A program made the translations under genes and the position numbers. From JAGQOZ01 sp041399205 (GTDB taxonomy: Bacteria; Planctomycetota; Planctomycetia; Pirellulales; Pirellulaceae), in the NCBI GenBank assembly GCA_041399205.1, contig JAWKTK010000005.1, forward strand, positions 248,001-312,000: a DNA stretch of 64,000 nucleotides. The letters are read 5' to 3'. The notes beneath the pieces were generated by a model. It was not told the DNA's origin, ran no database searches, and saw nothing but the letters and a program-made list of their open reading frames with translations. Below, in pieces: positions 10,290 to 16,971 of this stretch. The first letter of the stretch is position 1; each line of letters opens with the position of its first letter.

Positions 10290-10341
10290 TCGTCTCCGAC
10301 AAATCATCGGTCCCGGACAACAAATTGCGAGCCCAACAACC

Positions 10342-10372
10342 AAAACGAGCCGACGAAATGTTCATCGGCTCG
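10342..10372 (-). terminator. Rho-independent terminator of the cimA-valS unit
   Basis: An inverted repeat 10346-10357 / 10361-10372 gives a 12-bp stem with one mismatch and a 3-base loop. On the minus strand the stem is followed by TTTT (10345-10342), so it terminates leftward transcription about 35 bases after the valS stop. There is no T-tract on the plus side, so recQ is not obviously terminated here. Confidence 0.75.
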
Positions 10373-10405
10373 TCCGGTACAGTAAAACCTTAGATCAATC
10401 AGAAA

Positions 10406-13400
10406 CTACCGGCCTGCTTCCAGTTTCTGCAAGGCGGCCTCCACGGACGCCAACTGAGATCGGAGCGTTTCTAATGCTTCGCGTTCTTTTTGAACCACAT
10501 CAGCCGGAGCACGGCTGACAAAGCTTTCGTTGCTCAGCTGTTTTTCTTTGCCAGCAATTTGCCCCTGCAGTCGTTGAGCTTGTTTTTGGTTCCGCTCGAT
10601 TTCCGCCTCGACGTCGATGAAGTCTTTCAAGTCCACATACACATCGGCGTTGGCGTCCGGCAGATTGATCGCCGCGTTGGTTTCCGGCGGCGTAACGGCG
10701 GGGCCCCAAGCGATAACATTCGCTTTGGCCATGGAGACAAAGTAAGCCTTCATCGGTTCTAAGAGCCGAACTAATTCGTCGTCGCAGCGAACCGAAAATT
10801 CGACCGACTCTTTGGGCGGAATCGACTGGCGACTACGAATCTCGCGAATCGCGCCTAAGACCGCTTGAAACTTGGCAAAGCGATTCTCCAGTTCGGCATT
10901 TTTATGAGCGGCATTGCCTACGGGCCACGCAGCGATGGTCACGTTTTCTAACGCGGTGCTGGGTGACTCCAATCCGCGAACCGGTGCCACTTGTCCCAGC
11001 AAACTCCAAATTTCTTCTGTCAAAAACGGAATCATGGGATGCAGCAACCGCAAAAGAGTGTCCAGCCCATGCGCCATGACTCGTTGCACAATCGGTCGCT
11101 TGGCGGGATCTTCAAAACGCGGCTTCGCCATTTCCGCATAGAAACTGCAGAATTCGTCCCAAGCGAAATCGTACAGGGACCGAGCGGCTTCGGCATAACG
11201 ATAGTGGTCCAGCGCGTCGGTCACTTCGTCCGCCACCGTCGCCAGCCGGCTCAGGAACCAACGATCTTCAAACGCCAAATCATCTTCCGTCAGCGGAGCG
11301 GCTTCGTAGCCGTCCAAATTAATCAGAGTTAAACGAGCAACATTCCAGAGTTTGTTACAGAAGTTTCGAGCGAGTTCGAATCGTTCGCTCACCACGGCAC
11401 CACGAGGCAGCGCGGTGTCTTCGTCTTTGGCGGCCCATTGGGTCGAAAACGGCTTGCCGCATTTCTTGCATTCAATCCGAGGCAGCTGGCGGTTCTTCTT
11501 GGTTTGCTCCATCAGCGATTCGCAATGCGGGCATTCGAATTGCACCGGCATGCGCACGTCCTGCGTGTCGGTGGTCAAATAGGCGATGCCAAATCGCAAC
11601 GCGTCCGCACCAAATTTTTCAATCACGTCCAGCGGATCGACTCCGTTCCCCTTGGACTTGGACATTCCTTCTCCGTAACCGTCCAAAATTTTGGGATGAA
11701 TGAAGACTTCCTTGAACGGAATCTCGCCCATGTTGTTCAGGCCGGCCAAGACCATACGAGCCACCCACAGTGTAATGATGTCTCGGCTGGTGATCAGCGT
11801 GCTGGTGGGATAGTAGTATTTCAACTCAGGCGTTTGCTGCGGCCAGCCCAAGGTGGAATGCGGCCACAACGCGGAACTAAACCAAGTATCTAACACGTCG
11901 TCTTCTTGCGACATGCCAAACGTGCTGCCAAGTTGTTCTTCAGAATCTTCATGTCCCGGTGCAACACACGCCAGAAGCGTTTCTTCGCCTTCTGCCGGCC
12001 CAGGAGTGCGATCGGTTTTGACGCCCGGAAGTTGGCCAACTTGACGCAAAACATCATCCAGAGAACGATCGTCGCTGGTAAAAACGCGAGTCCACACGGG
12101 AATGCGATGTCCCCACCACAGCTGTCGGCTGACGGGCCAGTCACGTTTTTCGCCCAGCCAATCCAGATAGCCTTTGGTGTATCGATCAGGATAGATTTTC
12201 ACTCGTCCATCCGAAACCGCGTCCATAGCCGACTGAGCCAGTTGGTCCATGGCGACGAACCATTGGTCCGCCAGATACGGTTCAATGGGCGTTTTGCTGC
12301 GATCCGAATGAGCCAATTCGATTTCTCGATCTTCCACGTCGCCCAGCAGTCCGGCCGCTTCCATGTCGGCAACCACTTTTTCTCGAGCTTGTTTGATCTT
12401 GAGCCCTTCGTATGGCCCGGCGTTCGAATTCATCGTGCCGTTAGGGTTCAGGATATTGATCATGGGCAGGTGGCAACGCTGGCCAACTTCATAGTCATTA
12501 GGGTCGTGCGCCGGAGTGATTTTGACGCAACCGCTGCCCATTTCTGGCTTGGCCCATTCGTCGGCAACCAGCGGAATGGGGCGATCCAGTAGCGGCAACA
12601 GCAACTTCCGTCCCGCGAGAGCCATGTCGCGGAGCGTAATCAGTTGTGACAATTTACTGTCACGCGCGGCCGTAATCGATTCCAATTCGGCTTGAAGTTC
12701 CGGCTTCTCTTTGGCTGAAGCGGTGGCGATGCGTTCGTTCAAACTTGCAATCAACTTCTGAAACGCTCGTTCCGGATCGGGATGGACCGCTACGGCGGTA
12801 TCGCCCAGCATGGTTTCAGGACGAGTTGTCGCGATGGTGACGTGCGTGGGTTCGCCTGGCTGCGGATCGATCACGGGATAGTTCATGTGCCAAAAATGGC
12901 CGGGAACGGTTTCGTGAAAGACTTCATCATCACTCACGGCCGTTTGCAGAAAGGTGTCCCAATTCACCAACCGTTTGCCTCGATAGATCAGCTTCTTGGC
13001 AAACAAATCGTAGAACGTCTGGCGCACGGCGGTAGCGCAGGTGTCATCCAGCGTAAACCGAGTGCGTTGCCAATCGCAGCTGCAGCCCATTTCTTTTAGC
13101 TGCGAAAGGATGCGTTTTTCATAAGCGTCTTTCCACGCCCAAATGCGTTCCACCAGCTTTTCTCGCCCCAGGTCATGACGTGTTTTTCCTTCTTCTTCGA
13201 ACAAGCGACGTTCGACTACGGCCTGGGTGGCGATACCGGCGTGATCGGTGCCAGGCATCCACAACGCATTGAATCCCTGCATTCGTTTGAAACGAATCAG
13301 AATATCTTGCAGCGAATTGTTTAGTGCATGGCCCAAATGCAACGCGCCCGTCACGTTGGGCGGTGGAATCACAATGGTAAAAGGTGTTTTTGCGGGGTCG

Positions 13401-13510
13401 GGTTCACTGTGAAAGTAGCCTTTGGCGTCCCAATGCGCAATCCACTTTTTTTGCGCGTCTTTGTATTCAAAACGAGTTGGTAAGGAATCGGCCGAAAACG
13501 TAACGGTCAT
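10406..13510 (-). CDS. valS: Valyl-tRNA synthetase
   Basis: A 1034-residue class I synthetase that attaches valine to tRNA-Val. The HIGH motif is in PPPNVTGALHLGHALNN (about residues 49-65) and the KMSKS motif in GMSKSKGNGVDPLD. The editing domain lies between them, with MLGDTAVAVHPDPER and GSGCVKITPAHDPNDY. The C-terminus is the helical anticodon-binding domain plus the coiled-coil arm typical of ValRS (EIERNQKQAQRLQGQIAGKE). An unusual element is an insertion just after KMSKS containing CPHC and CKKCG (about residues 655-685), which looks like a zinc ribbon. It follows cimA on the same strand with 66 bases between them and no terminator, so the two are probably co-transcribed from the attenuated promoter upstream of cimA. 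Confidence 0.97.
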   Translation of the reverse strand: MTVTFSADSLPTRFEYKDAQKKWIAHWDAKGYFHSEPDPAKTPFTIVIPPPNVTGALHLGHALNNSLQDILIRFKRMQGFNALWMPGTDHAGIATQAVVERRLFEEEGKTRHDLGREKLVERIWAWKDAYEKRILSQLKEMGCSCDWQRTRFTLDDTCATAVRQTFYDLFAKKLIYRGKRLVNWDTFLQTAVSDDEVFHETVPGHFWHMNYPVIDPQPGEPTHVTIATTRPETMLGDTAVAVHPDPERAFQKLIASLNERIATASAKEKPELQAELESITAARDSKLSQLITLRDMALAGRKLLLPLLDRPIPLVADEWAKPEMGSGCVKITPAHDPNDYEVGQRCHLPMINILNPNGTMNSNAGPYEGLKIKQAREKVVADMEAAGLLGDVEDREIELAHSDRSKTPIEPYLADQWFVAMDQLAQSAMDAVSDGRVKIYPDRYTKGYLDWLGEKRDWPVSRQLWWGHRIPVWTRVFTSDDRSLDDVLRQVGQLPGVKTDRTPGPAEGEETLLACVAPGHEDSEEQLGSTFGMSQEDDVLDTWFSSALWPHSTLGWPQQTPELKYYYPTSTLITSRDIITLWVARMVLAGLNNMGEIPFKEVFIHPKILDGYGEGMSKSKGNGVDPLDVIEKFGADALRFGIAYLTTDTQDVRMPVQFECPHCESLMEQTKKNRQLPRIECKKCGKPFSTQWAAKDEDTALPRGAVVSERFELARNFCNKLWNVARLTLINLDGYEAAPLTEDDLAFEDRWFLSRLATVADEVTDALDHYRYAEAARSLYDFAWDEFCSFYAEMAKPRFEDPAKRPIVQRVMAHGLDTLLRLLHPMIPFLTEEIWSLLGQVAPVRGLESPSTALENVTIAAWPVGNAAHKNAELENRFAKFQAVLGAIREIRSRQSIPPKESVEFSVRCDDELVRLLEPMKAYFVSMAKANVIAWGPAVTPPETNAAINLPDANADVYVDLKDFIDVEAEIERNQKQAQRLQGQIAGKEKQLSNESFVSRAPADVVQKEREALETLRSQLASVEAALQKLEAGR

Positions 13511-13576
13511 ATTTACAATCCGTGTTGCTTAGTTGGTTTGGAGTTCTTGCTTCAACGCATGTTTGTCCATGCGCGA

Positions 13577-15157
13577 CTACGATGACAACTCGTTGGCAGT
13601 GGAATCTTTGTACAGTTTGAATTCGATGGCATCGACCAGCGCCATCCAACTGGCTTCGATAATGTTTTCGCTCACGCCGACCGTGCCCCAGACATCGTGT
13701 TTGTCCGAACTTTCAATGATGACTCGGATCCTTGCGGCCGTACCCGCTTCCGAATTGACCACTCGCACTTTGTAATCCACCAAGTTCATGGAATCCAAAT
13801 TCGGGTAGACATCGGACAAAGCTTTCCGCATGGCAGCGTCCAACGCGTTGACCGGACCGTCTCCTTCGCCCACTTCATGCCGAATTTGGCCGTTGACTTC
13901 CAGTTTGACGGTGGCTTCCGTGACCAACTCGCCATCTTCGCGACAGCCGACTTCGACATGATATTTGAGTCGTTGGAAATGTGGCTGAAAGGTGCCGGCA
14001 GCCTTTTTCACCAGCAGATCAAACGATGCTTCGGCCGCTTCAAACTGGTAGCCTTGATTTTCCATGCTGACCACTTGTGACAAAATCTTGTCCATCAGCT
14101 GGCGATCTTCTTGCAGGTCTGACTTGGTCATTTTGCTGATGATATTCGAGCGACCAGACAATTCGCTGACCAAAATCCGACGTTGGTTGCCGACAGTCTC
14201 CGGAGTGATATGTTCATAGCTGGAGGTAGCTCGATTGATGGCGTGCACGTGCATGCCTCCTTTGTGCGCGAAGGCACTGGGGCCGACAAACGCTTGACCA
14301 TTGCGGAAATGCATGTTGGCAGTTTCGTAGACATAACGAGACAATTCGGTGAGTCGTTCGATCGCTTCGGGCGAAAGAACTTGATAGCCCTTCTTCTTGA
14401 CGGCCAGGTTGGCGATGACCGAAATCAGGTCCGCGTTGCCGCAGCGTTCGCCCAAACCGTTGATGGTTCCCTGCACTTGGATGGCGCCGGCGTCGATCGC
14501 AGCCAGCGAATTGGCCACTGCCAGTTCACAATCGTTGTGGCAATGAATGCCGATGGGCACCGAGACAATCTTGCCAACCGCCTTGGTCAGTTCGGCCACC
14601 TCTTCCGGCATGCTGCCGCCATTGGTATCGCACAGCACAATGATGCTGGCTCCGGCTTCCGCAGCAGCTTGGACCGTTTTAGCGGCGTATTCGGGGTTGA
14701 GCTTCCAGCCGTCAAAAAAGTGTTCCGCATCGTAAATGACTTCTCGACCGGCGTCTTTGAAAAACTGGACGGTGTCGCCGATCATGGCGAGGTTTTCTTC
14801 AAGCGAAACCTGCAGCACATCCGTGACATGAAATTCCGACGTTTTGCCAACAATGGTAACTCCGGGCGAACCCGCTTCCAACAAGGCCTGCATGCCCGCA
14901 TCTTCCGCCGCCGTCTTGCCTCGGCGCCGAGTCATCCCGAAGGCACACGCTTTGGCATGTTCGAGCGGTTTGGTGCGCAGCCCGGCGAAGAATTCCACGT
15001 CTTTTTCGTTCGATAAGGGATAGCCCCCTTCTACGTAGTCAAATCCGAGTTCGTCTAGGCGGCGAGCGATCAGCAATTTGTCTTGTAGCGAAAAACTGAC
15101 GCCTTCTCCCTGCGAACCGTCGCGAAGCGTTGTGTCATAAATCTGGATCTGACGCAT
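13577..15157 (-). CDS. cimA: (R)-citramalate synthase
   Basis: A 526-residue member of the isopropylmalate/homocitrate/citramalate synthase family. It begins with the DRE-TIM signature (YDTTLRDGSQGEGVSFSLQD) and contains the metal ligands in GIHCHNDCELAVANS and the family motif NGLGERCGNADL. The C-terminal part (after about 380) matches the LeuA-type regulatory dimer domain, which ends VRVIIESSDKHDVWGTVGVS. The length and the GEGVSFS/YVEGGYPLSN pattern fit the citramalate synthase branch, which condenses pyruvate with acetyl-CoA as the first step of threonine-independent isoleucine synthesis. A homologous function in leucine synthesis is less likely. The start has AAGGT seven bases upstream. 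An Ile/Val-rich leader peptide and a terminator lie between the promoter and this gene. Confidence 0.9.
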   Translation of the reverse strand: MRQIQIYDTTLRDGSQGEGVSFSLQDKLLIARRLDELGFDYVEGGYPLSNEKDVEFFAGLRTKPLEHAKACAFGMTRRRGKTAAEDAGMQALLEAGSPGVTIVGKTSEFHVTDVLQVSLEENLAMIGDTVQFFKDAGREVIYDAEHFFDGWKLNPEYAAKTVQAAAEAGASIIVLCDTNGGSMPEEVAELTKAVGKIVSVPIGIHCHNDCELAVANSLAAIDAGAIQVQGTINGLGERCGNADLISVIANLAVKKKGYQVLSPEAIERLTELSRYVYETANMHFRNGQAFVGPSAFAHKGGMHVHAINRATSSYEHITPETVGNQRRILVSELSGRSNIISKMTKSDLQEDRQLMDKILSQVVSMENQGYQFEAAEASFDLLVKKAAGTFQPHFQRLKYHVEVGCREDGELVTEATVKLEVNGQIRHEVGEGDGPVNALDAAMRKALSDVYPNLDSMNLVDYKVRVVNSEAGTAARIRVIIESSDKHDVWGTVGVSENIIEASWMALVDAIEFKLYKDSTANELSS

Positions 15158-15249
15158 GTGGTTACCTTATCGTAGTGCCCTGATCGGCGAATTCTGGTGT
15201 GATGCCCTTCAGCATGTCACTTCCGACGATTGCGAAAGGGATGACCAAC

Positions 15250-15284
15250 AAAAAAAGCCCCGTGACCGGCGAGGTCTCAGGGCT
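15250..15284 (-). terminator. Attenuator terminator in the cimA leader
   Basis: On the minus strand, AGCCCTGAGACC (15284-15273) pairs with GGTCACGGGGCT (15267-15256) around a 5-base loop, a 12-bp stem with two mismatches, followed at once by seven T (15256-15250). It lies about 92 bases before the cimA ATG and 27 bases after the leader-peptide stop. It is a strong intrinsic terminator placed inside the leader, not at the end of a gene. Confidence 0.8.
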
Positions 15285-15318
15285 TTGCTGTTGGTGGAAC
15301 TTTGGTGCCCTCAAGACC
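15273..15318 (-). promoter_or_regulatory. Antiterminator pairing of the cimA attenuator
   Basis: The segment GGTCTTGAGGGC (15318-15307), which includes the stop codon of the leader peptide, is complementary to GCCCTGAGACC (15283-15273), the 5' arm of the terminator: five pairs on each side of a 2x1 internal loop. Formation of this helix excludes the terminator. A ribosome stalled on the Ile/Val codons upstream would leave it free, while a ribosome reaching the stop would cover it. This is the logic of classical amino-acid attenuators; the pairing is seen, the mechanism is inferred. Confidence 0.65.
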
Positions 15319-15376
15319 TCTTGGATCGAGCAATAATGACTACCACGCAAATAATCGGAATGAAGAATTCAAACAT
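15311..15376 (-). CDS. Ile/Val-rich leader peptide of cimA-valS (attenuator peptide)
   Basis: A 21-codon frame beginning with ATG at 15376 and ending with TGA at 15311-15313. Its core reads FFIPIICVVVII, with five isoleucine and three valine codons, followed by the basic tail ARSKRS. It lies 82 bases downstream of a good promoter and ends inside the antiterminator segment, directly before an intrinsic terminator and then cimA. Branched-chain leader peptides in front of ilv and leu operons have the same make-up. No clear ribosome-binding site precedes the ATG, which is a weakness. A hydrophobic micro-protein with a basic end is an alternative reading. Confidence 0.6.
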   Translation of the reverse strand: MFEFFIPIICVVVIIARSKRS

Positions 15377-15464
15377 GATCAAACTGCCGGAAGTCATGAA
15401 ACGAAACACAGGTCTTTGTAAGCAATCAGTCGGTTGTTTGGCCGAAAAACTTGCCAAGGACGTA

Positions 15465-15493
15465 AGAATAGGCGGTCTTAGCGGTTATGTCAA
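15465..15493 (-). promoter_or_regulatory. Probable sigma70-type promoter of the cimA-valS unit
   Basis: On the minus strand TTGACA (15493-15488) and TATTCT (15470-15465) are separated by 17 bases. Transcription would start near 15458, about 80 bases before the leader-peptide ATG. The remaining sequence from here to the PEP-CTERM gene at 15662 shows nothing else I can support. Confidence 0.6.
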
Positions 15494-15661
15494 TTGACAC
15501 TGGCGGGTCAACATCGAAATGCACATTCGCTGGACGGCCCGAACGGGATGCTCGTGGCCTTCGCTGTCGACGATCTGTTTTCCTGCAGCGAAGAGCGCTC
15601 GGGCGGCGCCGCTTACTACTCAATACAGCGGCACCGGTTTCGCTCAACTCTGTTACTGATG

Positions 15662-16390
15662 CTACGGTCGTTTCGGACGCCGTAACATGAACACGGAAAT
15701 CAATGACGAAAGCAGAAGCACATTGGTCGCCGGTTCTGGGACATTCAATGGCTGCACCGTCAACGACGTAATTCGACCAGTTACACGGTAGTCAAGCGAT
15801 TGCTGCATTCCGACCGCCACATTCACCGAACCTCGCAGAGTAAACGTCGCACCGTCAAAGTCATCGAGGTTGAGTTGAGTCGGAATGGTTGCATCACTAA
15901 AAACAGTTCCTTTCGAGTCGATCAATTGAATGCCTGCCGTCAAGTTGGGAAACGGGTGGTCAGGAAACGGAGGCGTCGGATCAACAACCGCGATGCCGAC
16001 GCGAAAAGCGTCGGCCGTAGTGTTACCTATCGCAACGGCGCGGCTATCATACTTCGCGTCGAGAAACTCGTGGTTTCCCACAATCACTTCCGCGCGTTTT
16101 GACAGTTCATTTGCAGCACCAAATCGGTACGCACCATCAAGATCTTGCCGCAATGGGCTCTCGTTTTCGGCCTCCGTATCATACGTCACTGCAAACAGGA
16201 ATTCCGTGCCAGCGACAATATCTGCGTGCCCCATCGGATGCGGCAAACCGGTCAGAGGATCCACTTCGACGTAATCGATCTGGCCCCTCGCTTCCAAGCG
16301 AATCAATTCGCCTAATACGGTAGTCGGTAGCAACAGAATCAAAAGAACGATAGCCCCATATCGCGTGGTTTGGTGTACGTAGTTGTTCAT
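15662..16390 (-). CDS. PEP-CTERM sorting-signal protein
   Basis: A 242-residue exported protein. An N-terminal signal peptide (about residues 10-28, with VLLILLLPTTVLG) is followed by a beta-rich domain without a recognised family, and by a C-terminal PEP-CTERM signal: VPEP, a hydrophobic helix (NVLLLSSLISVFML) and the basic end RRPKRP. PEP-CTERM tails are recognised by exosortase and direct proteins to the cell surface or matrix; no exosortase is in this window. The ATG at 16390 has AAAGGTG seven bases upstream. It precedes the cimA leader on the same strand, but the promoter at 15465 makes co-transcription unnecessary. Confidence 0.85.
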   Translation of the reverse strand: MNNYVHQTTRYGAIVLLILLLPTTVLGELIRLEARGQIDYVEVDPLTGLPHPMGHADIVAGTEFLFAVTYDTEAENESPLRQDLDGAYRFGAANELSKRAEVIVGNHEFLDAKYDSRAVAIGNTTADAFRVGIAVVDPTPPFPDHPFPNLTAGIQLIDSKGTVFSDATIPTQLNLDDFDGATFTLRGSVNVAVGMQQSLDYRVTGRITSLTVQPLNVPEPATNVLLLSSLISVFMLRRPKRP

Positions 16391-16411
16391 GGTTTCACCT
16401 TTCGCAATTGG

Positions 16412-16666
16412 TTACAGCGGAATCGCGTTATCGTCGTCAAGCGGTATGACGTTGTCGCCGGTCACGTCAAAGTAGAAGCCTGGAAGCGGAATACTTGTGT
16501 CGGGTAGGTCGATAGGTAAACCGCGGTTCGAAGGTCTGTCTGTTCTTGGCGTGCTGGGCAGCCGGTCTGAGAGAGCCTGAACAAACGCAGGCGACTGACT
16601 TTTGAGATCAAAACTAGCTTCTTGATAGTCCGGCACGTAATCAACAACTGATGGAGATACGGACAT
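16412..16666 (-). CDS. Small reading frame with dockerin-like end (possible remnant)
   Basis: About 84 residues, proline- and serine-rich, ending GFYFDVTGDNVIPLDDDNAIPL-like. The last stretch resembles the end of the large planctomycete surface proteins that close with a short dockerin-type calcium loop (D-V-T-G-D-N). There is no Shine-Dalgarno sequence, and the hydrophobic signal expected of a secreted protein is missing. It is therefore either a remnant of a larger gene or not translated. It sits 21 bases upstream of the PEP-CTERM gene on the same strand. The rest of the 16391-16971 gap holds only a short tandem repeat. Confidence 0.3.
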   Translation of the reverse strand: MSVSPSVVDYVPDYQEASFDLKSQSPAFVQALSDRLPSTPRTDRPSNRGLPIDLPDTSIPLPGFYFDVTGDNVIPLDDDNAIPL

Positions 16667-16700
16667 CACATTACGCGATTCTAGTGACTCAAGCTCCAGC

Positions 16701-16732
16701 GTTTTGATGTTTTGATGTTTTGATGTTTTGAA
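16701..16732. repeat. Short tandem repeat, 8-bp unit x4
   Basis: GTTTTGAT is repeated three times and followed by a fourth copy ending in A (GTTTTGAA). It lies in the intergenic space before the small dockerin-like frame. A slippage-prone tract of this kind can vary in length. Confidence 0.8.
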
Positions 16733-16971
16733 ACATTACGAAATTCCTTGTTGTTTGTGCCAGTCACAATGAAGTCAAGCAACACTAAAGGCAGTTGTAT
16801 CCAAACTGCAGGTGGCAGTCAATCAAGTTTTCGTAGGGTTTTCCAACTTGGGTGTATGTCAGGGCTTGCCCGGCTTGCCCTCGGAGCAAATATCTGCCTC
16901 GGAACGTCGAATACGGCGGAACGACTCGACTTGGCGGTGTTGCGAAACGCGGCTGTTACATCTTGGAACGA

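Noticed and set aside
10342..10372. Terminator for recQ
   Set aside because: The T-tract is only on the minus-strand side, so the hairpin is assigned to the cimA-valS unit.
15162..15350. A 62-codon frame upstream of cimA
   Set aside because: It runs across the intrinsic terminator and the antiterminator and has no ribosome-binding site; the 21-codon leader explains the region better.
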